Positions 1 to 5,239 of a stretch of 5,505 nt of DNA are shown here, piece after piece. A model generated the notes under the pieces. It did no database searches. It was not told the DNA's origin and saw only the letters and a list, made by a program, of their open reading frames with translations. The position numbers and the translations under genes are program-made. This DNA is from DASRSE01 sp035656655 (GTDB taxonomy: Bacteria > Planctomycetota > Planctomycetia > Pirellulales > DASRSE01), in contig DASRSE010000075.1 of the NCBI GenBank assembly GCA_035656655.1, forward strand, positions 1 to 5,505, in the 5' to 3' direction. Every line of letters starts with the position of its first letter. Within the stretch, counting starts at the first letter, position 1.

Positions 1-252
1 CAGTTGGAATGCATGCAACTGCTGGGGCGGCTGACCGGCGTGCTGAAAAAGCTGATCCAGTCTGAAGGCTTCAATATCGGGCTGAATTTGGGTCGCGTGG
101 CGGGGGCGGGCGTCCCGGGCCATCTTCATTGGCATATCGTCCCGCGCTGGTCCGGAGACAGCAACTTTATGCCTGTGCTGGCGGGCGCGCGGCTGATTCC
201 ACAATCCCTCGACGCGTTGTGGGAGGCGCTGCACGAGGCCTTGCAGAATTAG
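1..252 (+). CDS. HIT-family nucleotide hydrolase/phosphorylase, C-terminal part (5' end outside window)
   Basis: Partial gene: the reading frame is open from base 1 and stops at TAG 250-252, leaving 83 residues. The histidine triad reads HLHWHIV and is encoded at 121-141. By family knowledge its middle histidine (127-129) is the catalytic nucleophile that attacks the alpha-phosphate of a nucleotidyl substrate. The motif is followed by PRWSGDSNFMPVL, and GFNIGLNLGRVAGAGVPG precedes it. This arrangement resembles the Ap4A phosphorylase-like / FHIT-like branch of HIT proteins, which cleave dinucleoside polyphosphates in the cytoplasm. The N-terminal half is missing, so the exact substrate class cannot be settled; family members are usually about 160-170 residues. 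A TTG at 4-6 is in frame but is not a credible start, because it would remove half of the fold. A dNTPase gene follows about 100 bp downstream on the same strand. Confidence 0.9.
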   Translation, partial: QLECMQLLGRLTGVLKKLIQSEGFNIGLNLGRVAGAGVPGHLHWHIVPRWSGDSNFMPVLAGARLIPQSLDALWEALHEALQN

Positions 253-269
253 CATTTCGAGGAACGGGC

Positions 270-288
270 ACCGCGGATGAACCGCGGT
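270..288 (+). terminator. 7-bp GC-rich hairpin after the HIT gene, possible terminator without a T-tract
   Basis: ACCGCGG (270-276) pairs perfectly with CCGCGGT (282-288) around a 5-nt loop (ATGAA). It begins 18 nt after the HIT stop codon. No run of T follows, so it is not a classical intrinsic terminator. It may be a 3'-end stabilising hairpin, a partial terminator, or chance in GC-rich DNA. Confidence 0.35.
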
Positions 289-355
289 CTCGCACTCGAT
301 CGATTAAACTCCTCGCGATGGATCGAACGTCTCTTCATCTTCCCTGGCATACGTG

Positions 356-1486
356 ATGGCTGACAAACCAAGCTCGCCGCTGCCCGCGCTCTCGACAGCG
401 GCTCGCGAGTCGATTTTGCTGGCGCCGTATGCGATGCATAGCGACCAATCGGCGGGGCGCCGGTATCCGGAGCCGGTCCATCCGTACCGTGCTCCTTATC
501 AGCGCGACCGCGATCGAATTCTGCACAGCGCGGCCTTCCGCCGCTTGAGCCACAAGACGCAAGTCTTCACCGGCGACTTTGGCGATTATCATCGCAGCCG
601 GCTCACGCATACGCTGGAGACGGCGTCAATCGCCCGCACGCTCGGCCGCGCCCTGCGCTTGAATGAAGACTTCATCGAAGCGGCCGCCTTGATGCACGAC
701 ATCGGCCACCCGCCGTTTGGCCATTCGGGCGAAGACGTGCTGAATGAGTGCCTCCGCGACGAAGGAGGGTTTTCGCACAACCGGCAAGCGCTGCGGATCG
801 TCGAAGAGTTGGAGCGGCGCTATCCCGACTTTCCCGGCCTGAACCTCTCGCTCGAGTTGCTGCAGGGGCAGCAACGGCGCGTGGAAAAGAGCCGCGCTCG
901 CGAGCGGCCGTTGCTCGAATCGCAAGTGGTCGACGCGGCGGACAGCATCGCCTACGACACGCATGACGCCGACGACGCGCTGCAACTGGGGCTGCTGACG
1001 ATCGACGAGTTGTTGGAGATTCCGCTGTGGTGCGCCGCCGCCGAGCGGGTGCTAGCGCGCTATCAAGATTTAAACGGCGGCGAATTGCGGCGCGCCATCT
1101 TGCACGAGCTGATCGATTGGCAAGTCGGCGGACTGCTCACGCAGGCGCAGCTCAATCTGCAAGAGCGCGCCATTCACACCCCCGCCGATGTCTATGCGGC
1201 ACCCGTGCTGATTGCGCCCGACGCGGAGATGGCGGAGAAAAAACTGGAATTGGAAAAGTTTCTCCATGCTCGGGTGTACCGCCATCCGCGGGTTCTCGAA
1301 ATGCGAGACCGCTCGACGGCCATGTTGCGCGAGCTGTTCGCGCGGTTCGTCGCGCAGCCATCGTTGTTGCCCCACGGCTTTCAGGCGCGGATCGAGCGGG
1401 CCGGCTTGCGGCGGACCGTCGGCGATTATTTGGCCGGCATGACGGACCGCTATCTCCAAAGCGAATATGGCCGCCTAGTGCGATAA
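356..1486 (+). CDS. dgt: Deoxyguanosinetriphosphate triphosphohydrolase-like protein (HD-domain dNTPase)
   Basis: A cytoplasmic HD-superfamily enzyme expected to hydrolyse dNTPs to the deoxynucleoside plus triphosphate, trimming dNTP pools. From the ATG at 356 it has 376 residues, a normal length for the dGTPase-like family. The N-terminal signature RDRDRILHSAAFRRLSHKTQVF lies at about 50-71. Metal ligands of the HD domain are visible: His85 in RLTHTLE, His114-Asp115 in LMHDIGHPPFGH, and Asp196 in DAADSIAYD. His118 and His123 are the conserved extra histidines of the GHPPFGH segment. No key residue is missing. The GTG at 353 directly precedes the ATG and is an equally possible start (377 aa). 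An in-frame TAA at 305-307 limits extension. No clear Shine-Dalgarno is present. Subtype (dGTP-specific or broad dNTPase, often dGTP-activated) cannot be read from sequence. The upstream HIT gene also acts on nucleotides. Confidence 0.93.
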   Translation: MADKPSSPLPALSTAARESILLAPYAMHSDQSAGRRYPEPVHPYRAPYQRDRDRILHSAAFRRLSHKTQVFTGDFGDYHRSRLTHTLETASIARTLGRALRLNEDFIEAAALMHDIGHPPFGHSGEDVLNECLRDEGGFSHNRQALRIVEELERRYPDFPGLNLSLELLQGQQRRVEKSRARERPLLESQVVDAADSIAYDTHDADDALQLGLLTIDELLEIPLWCAAAERVLARYQDLNGGELRRAILHELIDWQVGGLLTQAQLNLQERAIHTPADVYAAPVLIAPDAEMAEKKLELEKFLHARVYRHPRVLEMRDRSTAMLRELFARFVAQPSLLPHGFQARIERAGLRRTVGDYLAGMTDRYLQSEYGRLVR

Positions 1487-1545
1487 ATCCGGCCGCCGCA
1501 TGCGCATTTTGGGCTTCGCCGATTCAGAAGTTCGCCCGCGGCGGC

Positions 1546-1561
1546 CCGCGCCAGCGCGCGG
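1546..1561 (+). terminator. GC-rich hairpin in the dgt - PIN/TRAM gap
   Basis: CCGCGC (1546-1551) pairs with GCGCGG (1556-1561) across a 4-nt CAGC loop, about 60 nt after the dgt stop codon. It sits between two copies of AAGTTCGCC (1528-1536 and 1569-1577). No T-tract follows on the + strand. It could help end dgt transcription, but surrounding DNA is so GC-rich that a chance stem is quite possible. Confidence 0.25.
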
Positions 1562-1577
1562 CGCGCAAAAGTTCGCC

Positions 1578-1605
1578 TAGAATGTCGGCCCGGCCATGTT
1601 AAAAT
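1578..1605 (+). promoter_or_regulatory. Candidate -10 region(s) upstream of the PIN/TRAM gene
   Basis: Two hexamers each differ by one base from TATAAT: TAGAAT at 1578-1583 and TAAAAT at 1600-1605. They form the only AT-rich patch in an otherwise GC-rich gap and lie 73-100 nt before the ATG at 1678. No good TTGACA-like -35 is found at 16-18 bp from either. Either could start a transcript for the downstream gene; the call is from motif appearance only. Confidence 0.3.
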
Positions 1606-1677
1606 AAAGCGTGACCGATTTGTTCCGCCGGGGACGGTTTTTCTTCCTGGCGACTCGTTGCCCCCGGTTCGTTCATT

Positions 1678-2814
1678 ATGGCCCTGTTTGTCCTGCGGTT
1701 TATCTTCGTCTTGGTCACGGGCGGCTTGGGGGCGAGCCTCGTTAATTCGGGGCTGATTCCCGCCGGGCAGATCTGGGTCCATTGGGCGGCGTTTGGCGGG
1801 GTGATGGCGCTGGCGGGGCTCGTCGTCGCGCTCGATATCTTCTTTCGCCGCAAACAGCTCGACGTGATCTCGGCCGTTTATTTTGGCATGATCGTCGGCT
1901 TGTTTCTGACTTATGTTTTAAAGCTGGCGATGGTGCCGGTCTTGCCCGACGCCAAAACCGCCTGGGCCGACTGGGTCCATCTCGCGATGGGAACGGTCTT
2001 GTGCTACACGTGCATTAGCTTGTTGCTGCAAACGAAGGATGATTTTCGCTTCATCATCCCCTATGTCGAGTTTGCCAAAGAGGTCAAGGGGCTGCAACCG
2101 TTCATTCTCGATACGAGCGTCGTCATCGATGGACGGATCGCGGACGTCGTCGAAACGGACGTGCTCGATGCGCAACTGATCATGCCGCGATTCGTGGTGG
2201 GAGAGCTGCAAGGAATCGCCGACAGCAGCGACCGGCTCCGCCGCAGCCGCGGCCGCCGCGGCCTCGACATCCTCAACAAGCTGCGAAACCACCCGCAGGT
2301 CGATCTCAAAATCTTCGATCAAGAATTGCCCGAGTTTCTCGGCCAGCCGGTCGACATGAAGCTGGTCTTGCTGGCGAAGCATCTGCACGGCAAGATCGTC
2401 ACCAATGATTATAACTTGAACAAAGTCGCGAAGTTGAACGGCGTCGGCGTCATCAACCTGAACGATGTCGCCAACGCGCTGAAGCCGACGTTCTTGCCGG
2501 GCGAAATGCTCGAAATGCGGATTGTGAAGCCGGGCGAAGAGCCGGGCCAAGGCGTCGGCTATCTCGAAGACGGAACCATGATCGTCGTCGATGGCGGCCG
2601 CGACTACGTTAACCGCCAAATTCGCGTGGCGGTCACCAGCGTCCTCCAAACCAGCGCCGGCCGCATGATTTTTGGCCGGTACGACGGACCCAGCAGCAAT
2701 CCGTCTGGCAGTAGTCCTGCTGGCAGTAGTCCTGCTGGCGGCAGTCCTTCAGGCGGCAGTCCTGCTGGTACGGGCGGGGGCGGCGCCCGGGTCGAAGAAG
2801 TCGCCAAAGCTTAA
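1678..2814 (+). CDS. PIN/TRAM domain membrane protein (YacL-like putative ribonuclease)
   Basis: A 378-residue inner-membrane protein. Four hydrophobic helices occupy about 3-27, 31-55, 62-88 and 98-117. A cytoplasmic PIN nuclease domain follows at about 141-265: Asp145 in FILDTSVVIDGR, Glu176 in VVGELQ, Asp226 in PVDMKL and Asp244 in VTNDYNLN are the acidic residues expected to bind divalent metal. A basic stretch (187-194, RRSRGRRG) lies within the PIN domain. A TRAM-type RNA-binding beta-barrel spans about 270-334. This order and length match the Bacillus YacL-type family (about 366 aa), so membrane-tethered RNA cleavage or processing is the family-level expectation; substrates are unknown. 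The tail after 338 is a low-complexity Pro/Gly/Ser/Ala segment made of five pentapeptide units, then a charged end. ATG at 1678 starts immediately before helix 1; no Shine-Dalgarno is evident. pabA begins 51 bp downstream, so co-transcription is plausible. Confidence 0.92.
   Translation: MALFVLRFIFVLVTGGLGASLVNSGLIPAGQIWVHWAAFGGVMALAGLVVALDIFFRRKQLDVISAVYFGMIVGLFLTYVLKLAMVPVLPDAKTAWADWVHLAMGTVLCYTCISLLLQTKDDFRFIIPYVEFAKEVKGLQPFILDTSVVIDGRIADVVETDVLDAQLIMPRFVVGELQGIADSSDRLRRSRGRRGLDILNKLRNHPQVDLKIFDQELPEFLGQPVDMKLVLLAKHLHGKIVTNDYNLNKVAKLNGVGVINLNDVANALKPTFLPGEMLEMRIVKPGEEPGQGVGYLEDGTMIVVDGGRDYVNRQIRVAVTSVLQTSAGRMIFGRYDGPSSNPSGSSPAGSSPAGGSPSGGSPAGTGGGGARVEEVAKA
2701..2775 (+). repeat. In-frame 15-bp minisatellite encoding the PIN/TRAM protein tail
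   Basis: Five consecutive 15-bp units run in frame: PSGSS, PAGSS, PAGGS, PSGGS, PAGTG. The nucleotide unit is close to CCTGCTGGCAGTAGT, with units 1 and 2 differing at two bases and units 2-4 by single-codon changes. Because the unit is a multiple of three, gain or loss by replication slippage changes tail length without a frameshift. It lies outside the PIN and TRAM folds and should be disordered. Confidence 0.85.
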
Positions 2815-2865
2815 GCGGCTCGGATGCTCGTTTTGAACTTAAAGCGTGGGAATGGCAAATCGACG

Positions 2866-3447
2866 ATGATTGTGCTGATCGATAACTACGATTCGTTTAC
2901 CTACAATCTGGTGCAGCGCCTCGGCGAGATTGACCCTGCGCTCGACCTCCGTGTTTTTCGCAACGACCAGATTACGACGGACGAACTTGCCGAGTTGAAA
3001 CCGACGCATTTGATCCTTTCGCCAGGGCCGTGCACGCCGAGCGAGGCGGGCATCTCGTGCGCGTGCGTCAGTCGTTTCTTGGGACAACTTCCCTTGCTGG
3101 GGGTTTGTCTCGGCCATCAATCGCTGGGCCAAGCGACCGGCGGCACGATCGTCCGCGCGCGACGTCTCATGCACGGCAAAACAGATCAGATTTTCCACGA
3201 TGGGTCAGGCTTGTTTCAGGGCTTGCCCAACCCCTTCACCGCCACGCGGTATCATAGCCTCGTGATTCAGCCCGACACGTTGTCCGCCGACTTTGTGGTG
3301 AACGCCTGGTCGGATGGCCCGGATGGAATGCGCGAGATCATGGGCATTCGCCACCGCCGCCACCCGGCGTTTGGAGTGCAGTTCCACCCGGAAAGCTTCT
3401 TGACCGAGGGTGGGCACGAGATTCTGCGCAATTTTTTGGCCGCCTGA
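2866..3447 (+). CDS. pabA: Aminodeoxychorismate/anthranilate synthase component II (class I glutamine amidotransferase)
   Basis: Glutaminase subunit that releases ammonia from glutamine for a chorismate-using partner (PabB or TrpE), feeding folate and/or tryptophan synthesis in the cytoplasm. From the ATG at 2866 the protein has 193 residues, normal for the family. It starts with the family N-terminus MIVLIDNYDSFTYNL; an in-frame ATG at 2824 would add 14 atypical residues and is rejected. The catalytic triad is visible: Cys81 in GVCLGHQ, and His174 plus Glu176 in QFHPES. The LSPGPCTPSEAG segment (51-62) is the usual oxyanion-side motif. MHGKTDQI, RYHSLV and especially REIMGIRHR look more like E. 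coli PabA than TrpG, hence the symbol, but in many bacteria one protein serves both enzymes. No pabB or trpE is present in the window. The gene lies 51 bp after the PIN/TRAM gene; no strong Shine-Dalgarno is seen, only a purine-rich GGGAATGG about 11 nt upstream. Confidence 0.94.
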   Translation: MIVLIDNYDSFTYNLVQRLGEIDPALDLRVFRNDQITTDELAELKPTHLILSPGPCTPSEAGISCACVSRFLGQLPLLGVCLGHQSLGQATGGTIVRARRLMHGKTDQIFHDGSGLFQGLPNPFTATRYHSLVIQPDTLSADFVVNAWSDGPDGMREIMGIRHRRHPAFGVQFHPESFLTEGGHEILRNFLAA

Positions 3448-3473
3448 AGATTCGCGACAGCCTCCGCGGCCGG

Positions 3474-3479
3474 TATACT
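3474..3479 (+). promoter_or_regulatory. Candidate -10 element (TATACT) for the propeller gene
   Basis: TATACT, one base from the TATAAT consensus, lies 27 nt after the pabA stop and 42 nt before the ATG at 3522. A convincing -35 is absent at normal spacing; the nearest is GCGACA at 3454-3459 with only a 14-bp gap. It suggests the propeller gene is transcribed separately from pabA. Confidence 0.4.
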
Positions 3480-3510
3480 TAAAGTCCCGCCGAATTCCTC
3501 CTTCCGCCCC

Positions 3511-3514
3511 AGGA
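3511..3514 (+). promoter_or_regulatory. Shine-Dalgarno AGGA for the propeller gene
   Basis: AGGA sits 7 nt before the ATG at 3522, a good spacing. It is the clearest ribosome binding site in the window and supports that start, which also gives a proper signal peptide. Confidence 0.55.
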
Positions 3515-3521
3515 CCACGCC

Positions 3522-4805
3522 ATGGCTCGTTCCGTTCGCTCCGCGCTTGGATGTCTGCTTGCTGGTGCGCTCGTGCTGGGAATCGCGACGCGCGGATCGG
3601 CGGAAAACTGGCCCGGCTGGCGCGGACCGCGCGGCGATGGAACCAGCGCGGAAGCGCACCTGCCGACCCACTGGAGCGGCAGCGAAAACGTCCTCTGGAA
3701 AACCGAGATTCCCGGCAAGGGGCACGCCTCGCCGATCGTTTGGGAAGACCGCATTTTTGTCGCCACCTGTCTCGAAGCCGAACAATCGCGATTGCTGCTC
3801 TGCTACGACCTGACGGGCAAGGAACTTTGGCGGCGCGAGGTGTTGAAGGCGCCGCTGGAGCACAAGCACTCGCTCAATAGTTTCGCGTCGAGCACTCCCG
3901 TCACCGACGGCAAGCTGGTCTATGTGACCTTCTTAAGCGTCAAGACGGCGGACAATGGCCGCGACCCCGGGGCGGGCGAGATGGTCGTCGCCGCTTACGA
4001 TTATTCCGGCGCTCAAAAATGGCTCGTCCGCCCGGGCCGCTTCTCCAGCGTCCACGGCTATTGCAGCAGCCCGGTTCTGTTCGAAGACAAAGTCATCGTG
4101 AATGGCGATCACGATGGCGATTCGTATCTCGTCGCGCTCAGCCGCACGACCGGAGACACGATCTGGAAAGTGAATCGCGCAAACAAAACTCGCAGCTATT
4201 CGACCCCGCTCATTCGCGACGTTGCGGGACGGACCCAAATGGTCCTCTGTGGGAGCAAATGCGTCACCAGCTTCGACCCGCGCACCGGCAAGACGTGGTG
4301 GACCGTCCAAGGCCCAACGGAGCAGTTTGTGGCGTCGATGGTTTTTAATGGCGAATACTTTTTTCTGACCGCCGGTTTTCCCGAGCATCACGCGATGGCG
4401 ATTCGCCCGGATGGCGATGGCGACGTGACGAAAACCCATGTCGCGTGGTGGGTAAAAAAGGACGCTTCGTGCGGCTATGTCCCGTCGCCCATCATTTGCG
4501 GAGAGTATTTTCTGATTGCCTGCGACACGGGCATTTGCACCTGTTATGAAGCCCACAGCGGCGAGCGTGTCTGGAAAGAACGGCTCGGCCCGCATTACAG
4601 CGCGTCGCTGACGACGGCTGAGGGATTGGTCTACTTTCTCGCCGATGACGGCGTCACCAAAGTGATCAAGCCGGGCAAGACGCTCGAAGTCGTCGCCGAA
4701 AACAAACTCGGCGAGAGCTGTTATGCGTCGCCGGCGATCAGCGCGGGACGGATCTATCTGCGCGGCGAAAAACATCTTTTTTGCATCGGCGCCGCGAGCA
4801 ACTAG
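3522..4805 (+). CDS. Exported PQQ-like (BamB-type) beta-propeller protein
   Basis: A 427-residue exported protein of the PQQ-binding-like propeller type common in planctomycetes. A signal peptide is visible: basic MARSVR, hydrophobic core about 8-22, and likely cleavage after GSA (residue 27). The mature protein opens with NWPGWRGPRGDGTS (29-42), a signature often seen at the start of these planctomycete proteins. Eight repeats follow, each beginning with an S/T-P-like strand (near 70, 125, 184, 229, 271, 322, 361 and 403). Most end in a TG-x-x-x-W turn such as LTGKELW (97-103), RTGKTWW (254-260) and HSGERVW (345-351). The N-terminal VLWKTEI strand probably closes the last blade. Two DxDxD loops (196-200 and 297-301) could bind metal. 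No catalytic or PQQ-ligand set can be identified, and no lipobox is present, so a soluble periplasmic or surface protein is most likely. Its role (scaffold, substrate binding or enzyme) is unknown. Twelve cysteines in the mature chain are unusually many. Confidence 0.88.
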   Translation: MARSVRSALGCLLAGALVLGIATRGSAENWPGWRGPRGDGTSAEAHLPTHWSGSENVLWKTEIPGKGHASPIVWEDRIFVATCLEAEQSRLLLCYDLTGKELWRREVLKAPLEHKHSLNSFASSTPVTDGKLVYVTFLSVKTADNGRDPGAGEMVVAAYDYSGAQKWLVRPGRFSSVHGYCSSPVLFEDKVIVNGDHDGDSYLVALSRTTGDTIWKVNRANKTRSYSTPLIRDVAGRTQMVLCGSKCVTSFDPRTGKTWWTVQGPTEQFVASMVFNGEYFFLTAGFPEHHAMAIRPDGDGDVTKTHVAWWVKKDASCGYVPSPIICGEYFLIACDTGICTCYEAHSGERVWKERLGPHYSASLTTAEGLVYFLADDGVTKVIKPGKTLEVVAENKLGESCYASPAISAGRIYLRGEKHLFCIGAASN

Positions 4806-4822
4806 CTTGCCCTAGCTTCTCG

Positions 4823-4838
4823 TCACGCAGCCGCGTGA
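4823..4838 (+). terminator. Short hairpin just after the propeller gene
   Basis: TCACGC (4823-4828) pairs with GCGTGA (4833-4838) around AGCC, starting 18 nt after the stop codon and ending 2 nt before the repeat array. There is no T-tract. It may act together with the palindromes downstream as a 3'-end structure; evidence for true termination is weak. Confidence 0.3.
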
Positions 4839-4840
4839 TC

Positions 4841-5083
4841 GTCATTCCCGCGCACGCGGGAACCCAGCGCGTCGCCGCCCCACTCGTCATTCCCGCGCAC
4901 GCGGGAATCCAGCGCGTCGCCGACCACTCGCCGCCCAACTCGTCATTCCCGCGCAGGCGGGAATCCAGCGCGCCGCCGCCCATTCTCCGCCCAACTCGTC
5001 ATTCCCGCGCAGGCGGGAATCCAGCGCGCCGCCGACCATTCGCCGCCCAACTCGTCATTCCCGCGCACGCGGGAACCCAGCGC
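4841..5083. repeat. Array of five palindromic ATTCCC-N8-GGGAAT repeats (dRS3/REP-like)
   Basis: Five direct copies of a 30-bp element begin at 4841, 4886, 4942, 4998 and 5054. Each carries GTC, then the palindrome core, then CCAGCGC. The core is ATTCCCGCGCACGCGGGAAT in copy 2 (9-bp arms, 2-nt loop) and has CAG in place of CAC in copies 3 and 4 (8-bp arms, 4-nt loop). Copies 1 and 5 end GGGAAC, losing the outermost pair. Spacings are 45, 56, 56 and 56 bp. The sequences between copies are also alike, so copies 2-4 are really three tandem 56-bp units. The core fits the neisserial dRS3 pattern ATTCCC-N8-GGGAAT, and closely similar palindromes are dispersed between genes in many bacteria. It probably represents a REP-like non-autonomous element amplified locally. 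An open frame through it (4781-5143) is a by-product of the repeat and not a gene. Confidence 0.9.
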
Positions 5084-5239
5084 CCCGCCGCAGGGCGCCG
5101 AAGGCCGCGCGGCACCGAGCGAGAACTCCGAATCGCGGACTGAAACTCCGAGCCGCCCCCTCACTTTGAGCCGGCGGTTCTGGTTATGATGAAGGTCTGA
5201 GTGGGAACTCCATCAAACTTTGGGCCGTAATCCGCCGTT
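5084..5239. other. Gene-free remainder between the repeat array and the histidine kinase gene
   Basis: After the last repeat copy, GCGCCC (5080-5085) can pair with GGGCGC (5093-5098) over a 7-nt loop, forming one more hairpin at the array edge. AACTCCGA occurs at 5124-5131 and 5144-5151. The rest shows no RNA gene or coding frame I can support. It should contain the promoter and leader of the histidine kinase gene. Confidence 0.4.
5185..5190 (+). promoter_or_regulatory. Candidate -10 element (TATGAT) for the histidine kinase gene
   Basis: TATGAT, one base off the -10 consensus, lies 49 nt before the ATG at 5240. TTTGAG at 5165-5170 is the nearest -35-like hexamer, but its 14-bp spacing is short. 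The site would put the kinase under its own promoter downstream of the repeat array. Confidence 0.3.

Noticed and set aside
1918..2649. Long minus-strand open frame of 243 codons opposite the PIN/TRAM gene
   Set aside because: It is a shadow frame typical of GC-rich coding DNA; the + strand encodes clear PIN and TRAM motifs over the same bases.
2824..2865. Upstream ATG start for pabA
   Set aside because: The 14 extra residues (MLVLNLKRGNGKST) precede the conserved MIVLIDNYDSF start of the family and match nothing in it.
3549..3554. Lipoprotein cysteine in the propeller signal peptide (Cys11)
   Set aside because: The cysteine precedes most of the hydrophobic core and the surrounding ALGC is a poor lipobox; cleavage after GSA at residue 27 fits better.
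3933..4775. Minus-strand open frame of 280 codons opposite the propeller gene
   Set aside because: The + strand carries the signal peptide, propeller repeats and ribosome binding site; the minus frame shows no family features.
4841..5083. CRISPR array (30-bp repeats with about 26-bp spacers)
   Set aside because: The intervals between repeats are near-identical to each other instead of unique, one is only 15 bp, and no cas gene is present. It is a tandem palindromic repeat.
4781..5143. Open reading frame of 120 codons with VIPAHAG-type repeats
   Set aside because: Its protein is only the translated palindromic repeat and it overlaps the end of the propeller gene. Peptides such as VIPAHAGIQ are a known by-product of this repeat.
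5124..5151. AACTCCGA direct repeat before the kinase gene as an operator
   Set aside because: Only two 8-bp copies, not palindromic, with no adjacent regulator gene; likely chance.
4738..5164. Minus-strand frames with WIPACAGMT-like repeats
   Set aside because: These are the reverse translation of the same repeat array, with no start signal or recognisable fold.
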